The notes beneath the pieces are model-generated. The model saw only the letters and a program-made list of their open reading frames with translations. It ran no database searches and was not told the origin of the DNA. A stretch of 64,000 nt of DNA, taken from NCBI RefSeq assembly GCF_017639855.1, contig NZ_CP072115.1, positions 1,054,001-1,118,000 of the forward strand, written 5' to 3'. The translations under genes and the position numbers were made by a program. This DNA comes from Streptococcus sp. zg-86. Its GTDB lineage: Bacteria; Bacillota; Bacilli; Lactobacillales; Streptococcaceae. Positions 33,349 through 41,988 of this stretch are shown here, piece by piece (within the stretch, counting starts at the first letter, position 1; the number at the start of each line of letters is the position of its first letter).

Positions 33349-33959
33349 CTCTCCAACAACTCCCTGTCATAAATGGTGTAGTCACAACGATAAATAATCA
33401 AGCGTTTGCCGTCAATTAGCAGTTCTGAAGTCTTTGGTGCATCCGAAGCATACAAGGAAACCTTATTGCCCGCATAGGTCGCAAGCGGAGTGCCATTTTG
33501 TGAACGAATCAAAATCACTTTTGCCTTTCCAGTAAAGTCGTTTTTAAATTTCGAAACCATGCGGTTCAGTATTGGAACTGCTGCTTGTTGATCGTCTGCG
33601 GTCGCATTCTTTTGGTATTTCAAGAAAATATCTTCTAAGCCATCTTCTACTGCAATCAAGGATGATCCCACGTGATCAATTTCATATTTGCCCAAGGTGA
33701 TTTTCAAAACGGAACTATCTCCCTTTGAATTGCCTTCACTATCCACCGAATCAAACTCTTCATTTCGAGCAATCGATAAGGATTTCCCAGACATTTGATC
33801 AATCAGTTGGGAATTTTCATCATAGGTCCGTACTGTCATATCTAGTCCAATCCACTCTGCCTTGGTATTTTTCCACCAGTTCTGAATAGACTGACAGCCT
33901 GCCAATACGCCGACCGATAAGCTGAGTACAAGAGCTATTTTCAACCATTTCTTTTTCAT
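33345..33959 (-). CDS. DUF5052-type lipoprotein
   Basis: 204 aa. Type II signal peptide (MKKKWLKIALVLSLSVGVLA, lipobox LAGC with lipidated Cys22) then QSIQNWWKNTKAEWIGLDMT and a beta-rich domain (KVILIRSQNGTPLATYAGNK). This is the layout of streptococcal DUF5052 lipoproteins, surface-anchored and of unknown function. A TATAAT lies just upstream, directly behind the fhs terminator. Confidence 0.8.
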   Translation of the reverse strand: MKKKWLKIALVLSLSVGVLAGCQSIQNWWKNTKAEWIGLDMTVRTYDENSQLIDQMSGKSLSIARNEEFDSVDSEGNSKGDSSVLKITLGKYEIDHVGSSLIAVEDGLEDIFLKYQKNATADDQQAAVPILNRMVSKFKNDFTGKAKVILIRSQNGTPLATYAGNKVSLYASDAPKTSELLIDGKRLIIYRCDYTIYDRELLER

Positions 33960-33993
33960 GTTTTTATTTCCTCCTTTATCTAAAGTATTATAC

Positions 33994-34020
33994 CAAAAAA
34001 CTGGAGAAAATCCCCAGTTT
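33994..34020 (-). terminator. Terminator of fhs
   Basis: On the minus strand AAACTGGGGA-tttt-CTCCAGTTTTTTGG: an 8-9 bp stem ending in six T, 29 bp behind the fhs stop codon. Confidence 0.75.
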
Positions 34021-34048
34021 TACGATAAAACATAATTGGTGACGGCTT

Positions 34049-35719
34049 TTAAAAGAGTCCAATCGCAGTTCCGTCTTCTGCCACATCCATGTTCAGAGCC
34101 GCGGGTATTTTCGGTAGACCTGGCATGGTCATGACATCTCCTGTCAGAGCGACAATGAAGCCTGCTCCCAGTTTTGGTACGAATTCACGAATCGTGATGT
34201 CAAAGTTTTCAGGGACACCGAGAGCAGTTGGATCATCTGAAAAACTGTACTGGGTTTTCGCCATACAAACAGGCAACTTGTCCCAGCCGTGCTTAGCAAA
34301 TTCACCCAATTGCGTACGGGCTTTCTTTTCAAAGACAAGCCCCTTACCACCATAGATTTCTGTCACGATTTTAGTAATTTTTGTTTCCAAGCTATCATCT
34401 GCCTGATAAAGACGTTTATACTGGGCAGGTTGTGCTTCAATCGTTTTGACGAGAGTTTCAGCCAAGTCCACACCACCTGCTGCACCATTTGCCCAAACAC
34501 TTGTCAGTTCAACAGGGACAGCAATTTTAGCACATAGTTCTTTTAAGATAGCAATTTCTGCTGGGGTATCTGTGACAAATTCGTTAATGGCAACAACTGC
34601 TGGAATACCATATTTTTGAATATTTTCAACATGGCGTTTGAGATTGGCAAATCCTGCCTCTACCGCCGCTACATTTTCTTCTGAAAGATGTTCTTTTGCT
34701 ACACCGCCGTGCATCTTAAGAGCTCTGAGAGTCGCTACAATCACAACCGCATCAGGGGCTTTAGGGAGATTCGGTGTTTTGATGTCAAGGAACTTCTCTG
34801 CTCCAAGGTCTGCCCCAAATCCCGCTTCTGTTACCACAATATCTGCCAAACGAAGCGCTGTTGAAGTCGCTAAAACAGAGTTACAGCCATGAGCAATATT
34901 GGCAAATGGACCTCCGTGAACAAAGGCAGGTGTACCATAAATCGTCTGCACAAGATTGGGTTTTAGAGCCTCTTTCAAAATCAAGGTGAGCGCACCCTCA
35001 ACCTTCAAATCTCGTACATAGACTGGACTGCGGTCAAATCGGTAACCAATGACAATATTCGCCAATCGCTCTTTCAAATCCTTTAAATCCGTTGCCAAGC
35101 AAAGAATAGCCATGATTTCAGAGGCAACCGTAATATCAAACCCATCCTCACGTGGGATGCCATTCAAGGGACCACCCAGACCGACTGTTACCTTTCGTAA
35201 AGCCCGATCATTCAAATCCACCACGCGCTTCCAGATGATTCTACGTTGATCAAGGCCTAAGCTATTTCCTTGATGAATATGGTTGTCAATCAGAGCAGAA
35301 AGAGCATTATTAGCTGTGGTAATGGCGTGCATATCTCCTGTAAAATGCAGGTTAATATCCTCCATTGGTAAAACCTGAGCATAGCCACCCCCAGCAGCTC
35401 CACCTTTTACTCCCATGACAGGACCGAGCGACGGCTCACGAAGCGCAATCATCGTTTTCTGACCAATCTTAGAAAGTGCATCTGCTAGACCAATGGTCAC
35501 AGTCGACTTTCCTTCTCCTGCTGGCGTTGGGTTAATGGCTGTTACCAAAATCAGTTTCCCAAGCTCATTTTCTTTGACAGCTTCTATTTTTTCAAAGGAT
35601 AGTTTAGCCTTGTATTTCCCATATAGTTCCAAGTCATCATAGCTAATTCCGACTTTTTCAACCACATCAACAATCGGCTGTAACACCGCACTTTGTGCAA
35701 TTTCAATATCTGTTTTCAT
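34049..35719 (-). CDS. fhs: Formate-tetrahydrofolate ligase
   Basis: ATP-dependent synthesis of 10-formyl-tetrahydrofolate from formate, feeding purine synthesis and formyl-Met-tRNA. 556 aa from MKTDIEIAQSAVLQPI; this ATG has GGGGG six nt upstream, so it is preferred to the ATG four codons earlier. The P-loop TAINPTPAGEGKSTVTIGL (residues ~60-78) and the family segments GGAAGGGYAQVLPMEDINLH and FTGDMHAITTANN are intact. Monocistronic, with its own terminator. Confidence 0.96.
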   Translation of the reverse strand: MKTDIEIAQSAVLQPIVDVVEKVGISYDDLELYGKYKAKLSFEKIEAVKENELGKLILVTAINPTPAGEGKSTVTIGLADALSKIGQKTMIALREPSLGPVMGVKGGAAGGGYAQVLPMEDINLHFTGDMHAITTANNALSALIDNHIHQGNSLGLDQRRIIWKRVVDLNDRALRKVTVGLGGPLNGIPREDGFDITVASEIMAILCLATDLKDLKERLANIVIGYRFDRSPVYVRDLKVEGALTLILKEALKPNLVQTIYGTPAFVHGGPFANIAHGCNSVLATSTALRLADIVVTEAGFGADLGAEKFLDIKTPNLPKAPDAVVIVATLRALKMHGGVAKEHLSEENVAAVEAGFANLKRHVENIQKYGIPAVVAINEFVTDTPAEIAILKELCAKIAVPVELTSVWANGAAGGVDLAETLVKTIEAQPAQYKRLYQADDSLETKITKIVTEIYGGKGLVFEKKARTQLGEFAKHGWDKLPVCMAKTQYSFSDDPTALGVPENFDITIREFVPKLGAGFIVALTGDVMTMPGLPKIPAALNMDVAEDGTAIGLF

Positions 35720-35899
35720 AGCAACCCCCATCTAGTTAATGAAAATAGTATAGCAAAATTTCAACGAAAACGCACATTTTTTCATATTCTTTTCTCAATC
35801 ATTCGGTTTTTATTATTTTAAAGAACCTTTTTGATAAAATCATTCCCTTATTCTACTACTTTCATTCAAGACTTCTGAAAGCCGATTCATTGCTAAAAC

Positions 35900-35928
35900 T
35901 TTACCTAAAGCCAATTTTCTAGTACAAT
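35900..35928 (+). promoter_or_regulatory. coaB: coaB promoter, apparently leaderless
   Basis: TTTACC (35900-35905), 17 bp, TACAAT (35923-35928). The coaB ATG is at 35935, where transcription should start, and no ribosome site precedes it. Confidence 0.6.
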
Positions 35929-35934
35929 AAAAAC

Positions 35935-36624
35935 ATGAAAATTTTGATTACTTCTGGCGGAACGAGTGAAGCGATTGACCGTGTCCGCTCTATTACCAAC
36001 CATGCGACAGGAAATCTAGGAAAAATCATTGCTGAAAAATGCTTGAGAACTGGATTGGAAGTAACCCTTGTCACCACTAAAACAGCTGTAAAACCTAGCC
36101 CACAAAACACGTTAACCATTGTAGAGATTACAGATGTGGCTAGCCTTGCTCAGACCTTAGAAGAGCTTGTACCAACTCACGATGTCCTCATCCATAGCAT
36201 GGCCGTATCTGATTATAGCCCTGTTTATATGACCGGTCTTGACCAAGTAAAAAATACACAACCTATCGAAAGTCTACTTGAGAAAACCAATGCTGAAGGA
36301 AAAATTTCATCAAAGGATGGCTACCAAGTCCTCTTCCTCAAAAAGACACCAAAGGTGATTTCCATGGTTAAAAAATGGAATCCCGAGATTCAGCTGATTG
36401 GCTTTAAACTCTTAGTCAATGTTTCCAAGGAAGAACTCTTTCAAGTAGCCCGTGACAGTCTCGTAAAAAATCAAGCAGACTACATCTTGGCCAACGATTT
36501 AGCGGATATTAGTCCGACTAGACACGGTGCCTATCTCATCGATAGAGAACAGGCCTATCCCGCTCAGACCAAGGAAGAAATAGCTGACTTGATTATAGAA
36601 AAACTATTGGAGAAAAGGAGATAA
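35935..36624 (+). CDS. coaB: Phosphopantothenate-cysteine ligase
   Basis: Joins cysteine to 4'-phosphopantothenate in coenzyme A synthesis. 229 aa. Stand-alone CoaB of streptococci, with ITSGGTSEAIDRVRSITNHA and TGNLGKIIAE at the N-terminus (nucleotide-binding loop), VLIHSMAVSDYSP in the middle and the dimer-site Lys region GFKLLVNVSKEELFQVA followed by DYILANDL. coaC follows 1 bp later, and a PanT-like transporter completes the operon. Confidence 0.94.
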   Translation: MKILITSGGTSEAIDRVRSITNHATGNLGKIIAEKCLRTGLEVTLVTTKTAVKPSPQNTLTIVEITDVASLAQTLEELVPTHDVLIHSMAVSDYSPVYMTGLDQVKNTQPIESLLEKTNAEGKISSKDGYQVLFLKKTPKVISMVKKWNPEIQLIGFKLLVNVSKEELFQVARDSLVKNQADYILANDLADISPTRHGAYLIDREQAYPAQTKEEIADLIIEKLLEKRR

Positions 36625-36625
36625 T

Positions 36626-37174
36626 ATGGCCCGTATTACCCTAGCCGTTACAGGTTCTATATCCGCTTATAAAGCAGCAGACTTAACTAGCCAACTAGGA
36701 AAACTAGGCCACTCCGTCACGGTCCTAATGACTACTGCTGCCACCCAATTCATTACACCGCTAACCTTACAGGCTTTGTCCAAAAATTTGGTTCATACAG
36801 ATGTGATGTTGGAGGAAAATCCTAGCTCTATCAAGCACATTGATATTGCCAAGCAAACAGATATCTTTCTAGTAGCACCTGCTTCTGCCCAGACGATTGC
36901 CAAACTCTCCTATGGCTTTGCTGACAACATTGTTACTGCTGTAGCCTTAGCCTTACCTAGCACTACACCCAAGTTGATTGCACCAGCCATGAATACCAAT
37001 ATGTACCTCAATCCTGCTACCCAAGAAAATCTCAAACGATTGCAAACGTATGGCTTTGAGGAAATTTCACCGAAGGAATCTCTACTTGCTTGTGGTGATG
37101 TCGGAGTTGGTGCCCTTGCGGATATTGATGTTATTTTAGAGAAAGTGAGTGATATCCTTCATGAGACAAACTAA
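36626..37174 (+). CDS. coaC: Phosphopantothenoylcysteine decarboxylase
   Basis: FMN-dependent decarboxylation to 4'-phosphopantetheine. 182 aa. It has the flavoprotein motif VTGSISAYKAADLTSQLGK, the conserved catalytic His in IKHIDIAKQTD, the APAMNTNMYLNPA segment and the substrate-clamp Cys in LLACGDVGVGAL. It lies between coaB and the PanT-like gene, overlapping the latter. Confidence 0.95.
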   Translation: MARITLAVTGSISAYKAADLTSQLGKLGHSVTVLMTTAATQFITPLTLQALSKNLVHTDVMLEENPSSIKHIDIAKQTDIFLVAPASAQTIAKLSYGFADNIVTAVALALPSTTPKLIAPAMNTNMYLNPATQENLKRLQTYGFEEISPKESLLACGDVGVGALADIDVILEKVSDILHETN

Positions 37175-37730
37175 ATCTACGCAAATTGCAACCCTAGCTA
37201 TTTTCTTTGCCACAATGATTGTGATTGACATTCTCAGCTCTGTCATTTTTAATCTTTTGCCAGTCCCAATCAAACCAACGATTGTCCATATCCCAGTCAT
37301 TGTTGCCTCCATTCTATATGGTCCTAAGATTGGCGCAACTCTAGGAGGAATGATGGGCATATTGAGTGTGGTTCATAATACGATTATGCTCTTACCTACT
37401 AGCTATCTCTTTTCTCCTTTCGTTGAAAACGGGCAATGGTATTCTTTGGTTGTCGCTATTCTTCCTCGTATATTGATTGGGGTAACGCCATACTTTATCT
37501 ATCGCTTATCACAAAAGCGACTAGGCCTTCTCATTTCTGGAGCTATCGGCTCATTGACCAATACTGTCTTTGTTCTAGGAAGCATCTTTTTCCTATTTTC
37601 ATCTGTCTATAATGGTAATATCCAAGCAATGTTAACAACTATTATTGGGACAAATTCGATTGCAGAAATGCTGATTGCAGCCTTTCTGACAGTGGCTATT
37701 GTACCGACCTTGCAAAAAGCAAAAAAATAA
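37161..37730 (+). CDS. ECF transporter S component, predicted pantothenate-type (PanT-like)
   Basis: 189 aa from MRQTKSTQIATLAIFFAT, overlapping the coaC end by 14 bp. About six membrane helices (IVIDILSSVIFNLL, IVHIPVIVASILYG, GATLGGMMGILSVVH, LVVAILPRILIG, LISGAIGSLTNTVFVLGSIF, AEMLIAAFLTVAIV). The N-terminal AIFFATMIVIDI and ILYGP/GGMMG patterns fit ECF S components. Location behind coaBC suggests uptake of pantothenate or a CoA precursor; the substrate is inferred from context only. It would work with the general ECF ATPases encoded elsewhere. Confidence 0.8.
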   Translation: MRQTKSTQIATLAIFFATMIVIDILSSVIFNLLPVPIKPTIVHIPVIVASILYGPKIGATLGGMMGILSVVHNTIMLLPTSYLFSPFVENGQWYSLVVAILPRILIGVTPYFIYRLSQKRLGLLISGAIGSLTNTVFVLGSIFFLFSSVYNGNIQAMLTTIIGTNSIAEMLIAAFLTVAIVPTLQKAKK

Positions 37731-37820
37731 ATACGAAAATCACGTGAAAGCGTGCTTTTTCTTTTCAAAAATGATATAATGAAAGCGTTTAATAGAATAC
37801 TATATAAAAGGAGAATGACA

Positions 37821-39542
37821 ATGACATATCAAGAACAATATCAAGCATGGCTCAACTATGCAGAGCTTCCTGACTATCTACAGGAAGACTTGCGCAATAT
37901 GGATGAAAAGACCAAAGAAGATGCCTTTTATACGTCTCTTGAGTTTGGAACAGCTGGTATGCGTGGGTTGATTGGAGCTGGTACTAACCGAATCAACATT
38001 TACGTCGTGCGTCAAGCAACAGAAGGTTTAGCACGCCTTATCGAATCAAAAGGTCAAGAAGCCAAAGATAGAGGGGTTGCCATTGCCTATGACTCTCGCC
38101 ACTTCTCTCAAGAATTTGCCTTTGACGCAGCTCGTGTCCTTGCTGAACATGGCATCAAAGCCTATGTTTTTGAAGAATTGCGCCCAACACCAGAACTATC
38201 ATTTGCAGTTCGTCATCTCCAAACAGTTGCTGGAATCATGATTACGGCAAGTCACAACCCTGCTCCATACAACGGTTATAAAGTATACGGTGAAGATGGC
38301 GGTCAAATGCCACCTGCTGATGCCGATGCCCTTACAGACTATATTCGTGACATCACAGATCCATTTGCCATTGCTGTAGCTGATTTGGAAGCTGCCAAAG
38401 AACGCAATCTCATCGAAGTTATCGGTGAAGCAGTCGATAGCGAATACCTCAAAGAAATCAAAGATGTCAATATCAACCAAGACCTCATTAACGAGTATGG
38501 TCGGGATATGAAGATTGTCTTTACACCACTACATGGTACAGGTGAAATGCTAGCTCGTCGTGCCCTTGCCCAAGCAGGTTTTGAATCTGTCCAAGTCGTA
38601 GAAAGCCAAGCAAATCCTGATCCAAACTTCTCAACAGTCAAATCACCAAACCCAGAAAGTCAATCTGCCTTTGCCCTTGCTGAAGAATTAGGCCGTCAAG
38701 TTGATGCAGATGTCTTGGTCGCAACAGATCCAGATGCTGACCGCCTCGGAGTTGAAATTCGCCAAGCAGACGGTAGCTACCGCAACCTTTCTGGTAACCA
38801 AATCGGAGCCCTCATTGCCAAATACATCTTGGAAGCCCACAAACAAGCTGGTACCCTTCCAGCAAATGCTGCTCTAGCAAAATCAATTGTGTCAACTGAA
38901 CTCGTGACCAAAATTGCAGAGAGCTACGGCGCAACTATGTTCAATGTCTTGACTGGTTTTAAATTTATCGCAGAAAAGATCCAAGAATTTGAAGAAAAAC
39001 ACAACCATACCTATCTATTTGGTTTTGAGGAAAGTTTCGGCTACCTTATCAAGCCATTTGTACGTGACAAAGATGCCATTCAAGCCGTTCTAATTGTTGC
39101 TGAAATTGCCGCCTACTACCGCTCTAAAGGCTTGACCTTGGCAGATGGCATTGACCAAATTTTTGAAGAATATGGCTACTATGCAGAAAAAACCATTTCT
39201 GTAACCCTATCAGGTGTTGACGGAAAAGCGGAAATCAAGAAGATTATGGACAAATTCCGTGGCAATGCTCCAACAGAATTTAACAAGACAGCCATTGCCC
39301 TCTTGGAAGATTTCCAAGAACAAACAGCTACTGATAAGGAAGGTAATGTCTCAGCCTTGACAACTCCACCAAGTGATGTATTGAAATACACCTTAACAGA
39401 CGATTCTTGGTTCGCCGTTCGTCCGTCTGGAACAGAACCAAAAATCAAGTTCTACATTGCAACTGTGGGAACGGATATGGCTGATGCAGAAGCAAAAATC
39501 GCTGCTATTGAAGCAGAAATTAACGCATTTGTGAAAGAATAA
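37821..39542 (+). CDS. pgm: Alpha-phosphoglucomutase
   Basis: Interconverts glucose-1-phosphate and glucose-6-phosphate, supplying UDP-glucose for capsule and teichoic acid. 573 aa; the second of two close ATGs is chosen because AAGGAG is 7 nt upstream. The active serine lies in GIMITASHNPAPYNGYKVYG (residues ~138-157), the metal loop is ATDPDADRLGV, the sugar loop GFEESFGYL, and the phosphate loop RPSGTEPKIKFY near the C-terminus. A terminator follows directly. Confidence 0.93.
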   Translation: MTYQEQYQAWLNYAELPDYLQEDLRNMDEKTKEDAFYTSLEFGTAGMRGLIGAGTNRINIYVVRQATEGLARLIESKGQEAKDRGVAIAYDSRHFSQEFAFDAARVLAEHGIKAYVFEELRPTPELSFAVRHLQTVAGIMITASHNPAPYNGYKVYGEDGGQMPPADADALTDYIRDITDPFAIAVADLEAAKERNLIEVIGEAVDSEYLKEIKDVNINQDLINEYGRDMKIVFTPLHGTGEMLARRALAQAGFESVQVVESQANPDPNFSTVKSPNPESQSAFALAEELGRQVDADVLVATDPDADRLGVEIRQADGSYRNLSGNQIGALIAKYILEAHKQAGTLPANAALAKSIVSTELVTKIAESYGATMFNVLTGFKFIAEKIQEFEEKHNHTYLFGFEESFGYLIKPFVRDKDAIQAVLIVAEIAAYYRSKGLTLADGIDQIFEEYGYYAEKTISVTLSGVDGKAEIKKIMDKFRGNAPTEFNKTAIALLEDFQEQTATDKEGNVSALTTPPSDVLKYTLTDDSWFAVRPSGTEPKIKFYIATVGTDMADAEAKIAAIEAEINAFVKE

Positions 39543-39543
39543 C

Positions 39544-39570
39544 AAAAAAGAGGCGATTGCCTCTTTTTTG
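39544..39570 (+). terminator. pgm terminator
   Basis: AAAAAAGAGGC-gatt-GCCTCTTTTTT, a strong stem with A and T tracts, starting 1 bp after the pgm stop. Confidence 0.85.
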
Positions 39571-39981
39571 TTATGTCTTAAAATCAGGAAAAGTCCACCA
39601 ATAAGGAAGTGATTATTTTGGAAAAAAATAAGATAATGTGTTATAGGTCTATTAGCTCCCCTTCAAATTCTTATCGACACTTATCTCTTTCGATTACAAA
39701 CCAAATTCTATAGTTCGTGCATGATTCTTTATACATATTATAGTAATCCGTATAGGGCAGCTTGATGTATTTTGCTTGAGTTCAAGAAGGGACCCCAAGC
39801 TTAGATAAGATAAAACAAGATGGACTTTTCCCCTTACTTCTTCTCCTTAGAGAAGAGTTTGTAAGCAATTGTAAGTAACTACTCCTTTCACATTCAGCAA
39901 AAGCTCTTTCCCTTTTTCACCCCCATCATATCATTTTTATAAAGCATTTTCAAGTATTTATATGCTAGAAAAAAAGGTTTT
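39571..39981. other. Gene-free interval between pgm and mutY
   Basis: About 410 bp with no convincing ORF on either strand. Short direct and inverted repeats such as ctccttagagaagag and attgtaagtaac/aagcaattgt are present, but no recognisable RNA or element. The mutY stop lies at 39982 with no clear terminator apart from the A/T-rich gctagaaaaaaaggttttc stretch (39963-39981). Confidence 0.5.
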
Positions 39982-41139
39982 CTATTTTCTTTCTTGCTTA
40001 CCTGCCAGATAACTATTCCACATTTTTTGCTGTGGTTTAGCAAAGGGATAACGATGAAAATCCTCAACTGAAATCCACTGGAGTTCCCGATTCTTTGGAA
40101 GAAAGCCTGCTATTGCGATTCCTTCTAGTAATTCAATCTGCCACTTGCGATGACTAAAGATATGTTGCACAGGAGCAAATCTTTCAGATTGCCACTCCAC
40201 TTCTAATGGGTAGATTTTATGAAATTCCTGTCTGACATCTACTTGCGGACTAGCTTCTGCAACTTCAAAAAGAGAGAGCTGCGGAGGAATTGCCTCAGCT
40301 TTCTCCACTAAAGGAAAAGACCAAAATCCTGCCAGTAAGTTAGACTCTTGGTTTTTCTCTAACAAAAATTCGTTTTTCTCATTGCGAATAATAAAGGCTT
40401 GATAAGTAACTGGAATCGGCTTTTTCTTGGGTGCCTTAATCGGATATTTGTCCATGGTTCCGTTGAGATAGGCCGCACTAAAATCCTTAACTGGGCTTTC
40501 TTCAGGTCTGGGATTAGTAGGAGATTCGATATCAGACCCCAAATCCATCAGAGCTTGATTAAAATCCCCCGGTCTTTCTGGATCAATCAATTCTTCCATC
40601 ATGGCCTGAAAAATCTTGCGGTTCGCAGGCACGCCAATATCATAATCTACTTCAAACAAGCGACTCAAAACCCGCATGACATTCCCATCCACAGCTGGTT
40701 CTGGTAAGTCAAAGGCAATGCTAGCAATAGCTCCAGCAGTATAGGGGCCAATTCCTTTTAAACTCGCAATGCCTACATAGGTGGTAGGAAATCTGCCTTC
40801 AAAATCTGATACCATTTGCTGGGCAGCCTCTTGCATATTGCGTACTCGTGAATAGTAGCCCAAACCTTCCCAGAGTTTTAAAATGACTTCCTCAGGTGCT
40901 GTCGCCAAATCCTGTATGGTCGGCAAGTGATATAAAAAGCGTTCATAATAAGGTTTGACCGTATCAACGCGTGTTTGCTGCAACATAATTTCTGACACCC
41001 AGATAGCATAGGGATCCTTGGTACGGCGCCAAGGCAGGTCTCGCTTATGAGCATCATACCAGTCCAGTAGAGCCTTGCGAAAGGCTACTATCTTTTCTTG
41101 TGGCCACATTTCAATGCCATATTTCTTCAAATCAATCAT
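39982..41139 (-). CDS. mutY: A/G-specific adenine glycosylase, clusterless form
   Basis: Removes adenine mispaired with 8-oxoguanine. 385 aa: catalytic region RDLPWRRTKDPYAIWVSEIM then LQQTRVDTV (Glu in SEIMLQQT), HhH motif SLKGIGPYTAGAIASIAF, catalytic Asp in AVDGNVMRVLSR, and a C-terminal NUDIX-like 8-oxoG recognition domain. Where most MutY carry four Cys binding a [4Fe-4S] cluster (C-x6-C-x2-C-x5-C after ALMDLG), this one reads ALMDLGSDIESPTNPRPEES with none. Clusterless MutY is known from lactic acid bacteria, so the protein is probably functional. Confidence 0.93.
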   Translation of the reverse strand: MIDLKKYGIEMWPQEKIVAFRKALLDWYDAHKRDLPWRRTKDPYAIWVSEIMLQQTRVDTVKPYYERFLYHLPTIQDLATAPEEVILKLWEGLGYYSRVRNMQEAAQQMVSDFEGRFPTTYVGIASLKGIGPYTAGAIASIAFDLPEPAVDGNVMRVLSRLFEVDYDIGVPANRKIFQAMMEELIDPERPGDFNQALMDLGSDIESPTNPRPEESPVKDFSAAYLNGTMDKYPIKAPKKKPIPVTYQAFIIRNEKNEFLLEKNQESNLLAGFWSFPLVEKAEAIPPQLSLFEVAEASPQVDVRQEFHKIYPLEVEWQSERFAPVQHIFSHRKWQIELLEGIAIAGFLPKNRELQWISVEDFHRYPFAKPQQKMWNSYLAGKQERK

Positions 41140-41252
41140 AAGACCAGTATACCATAAACATTGCCACTCTCTCCAGAAGCTAGACTTAAGAAAATGGATG
41201 TGTCCTCACTCTACTCACAACTAAGTCTGTAAAAAATGCAAGAAAAAACACC

Positions 41253-41581
41253 AGACTTGACATATAGTCTCAGAATGTAGACAAACCTCACAATTCAGAA
41301 AAATATTACATATGATATTTCATTTTCTGTAGTTTTAAGGTTAGAAAATTTGCGAGCGTAGCGAGCACAATACCGCCACCTCCGCCGTGCTAAAAGTGGG
41401 AGTGAGACAGAAGTTGTGATTTCGTTGAAATCGATTATCCTCGCTCCTTTGTTTCTGGGCTCGGGCTAAAATAATCCACTGGATTATTTTACTACGAAGG
41501 AAGTCGCTGATGTCCGAAAGCACATGAGGATGGTGGCAATAAAAAGACTTTTTCTTCAAGCTGAGACTTGACATAAAGTCT
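41253..41581 (+). mobile_element. MITE-like repeat element A, copy 2, with 18-bp flanking repeats
   Basis: The body is 41271-41563 (293 bp), oriented opposite to copy 1. It is flanked by agacttgacatatagtct (41253-41270) and agacttgacataaagtct (41564-41581), 17 of 18 identical and each a small palindrome. The right flank is the first unit of the 41-bp tandem array. The ORF 41341-41574 within it is the accidental frame also seen in copy 1. Confidence 0.75.
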
Positions 41582-41775
41582 ACGTTTTTTTAATGAAGAA
41601 TGCAAAACTTAAAACAATGTCTAGGTTTTTTCAACGAAACATGCGAGACTTGCAGCATAGTCTGGCTTTTTTTCATAGAAAATGAAAAACTTGAAACATT
41701 GTCTAAGTTTTTTCCAATGAAGAATACAAGACTTGAAGCAATGTCTAGGTTTTTTAGTGAAGAATGCAAGACTAG
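41564..41775 (+). repeat. 41-bp tandem array of terminator-like units
   Basis: Units begin at 41564, 41605, 41646, 41687, 41729 and a truncated one at 41769, a spacing of 41, 41, 41, 42 and 40 bp. Each has a core like agacttgaagcaatgtct followed by agg and a run of 6-7 T, then caatgaagaatgc. The cores form small hairpins (best: AGACTT-gacata-AAGTCT plus T7), so each unit resembles a weak plus-strand terminator. No spacers or cas genes. Confidence 0.75.
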
Positions 41776-41913
41776 CACTAGAGGAAGCCAAATTGGCAGA
41801 TTGCTCCTTTTTCGTCTACTACAGCTAAGAGAGAAATACAAAACTAGAGAAGGATAATTTAAGATAACTATCTTGTTAATTTTCACATACTTTACTCTCA
41901 TCGATTGGAAAAT

Positions 41914-41964
41914 AAAAAAAAGGAAGCGAGAGGCAATCGTGATTTCATAGAAATCAACTGCCTC
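41914..41964 (-). terminator. Terminator behind the ABC exporter pair
   Basis: On the minus strand GAGGCAGTTGATTTC-tat-GAAATCACGATTGCCTC, a long stem with a small internal mismatch, then tcgcttcc and eight T. It lies 25 bp behind the ABC stop codon at 41989. Confidence 0.7.
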
Positions 41965-41988
41965 ACTCCTTTATTCATCTTACTAGAG

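Noticed and set aside
36344..37730. Separate coaBC fusion or frameshift
   Set aside because: Streptococci normally carry separate coaB and coaC genes; both are complete here.
41341..41574. Open reading frame inside element A (also at 3589-3771)
   Set aside because: It is conserved only because the repeat is; it has no ribosome site and is broken by the duplication in copy 3.
41564..41775. Possible CRISPR array
   Set aside because: The whole 41-bp period is repeated, there are no unique spacers, and no cas genes are near.
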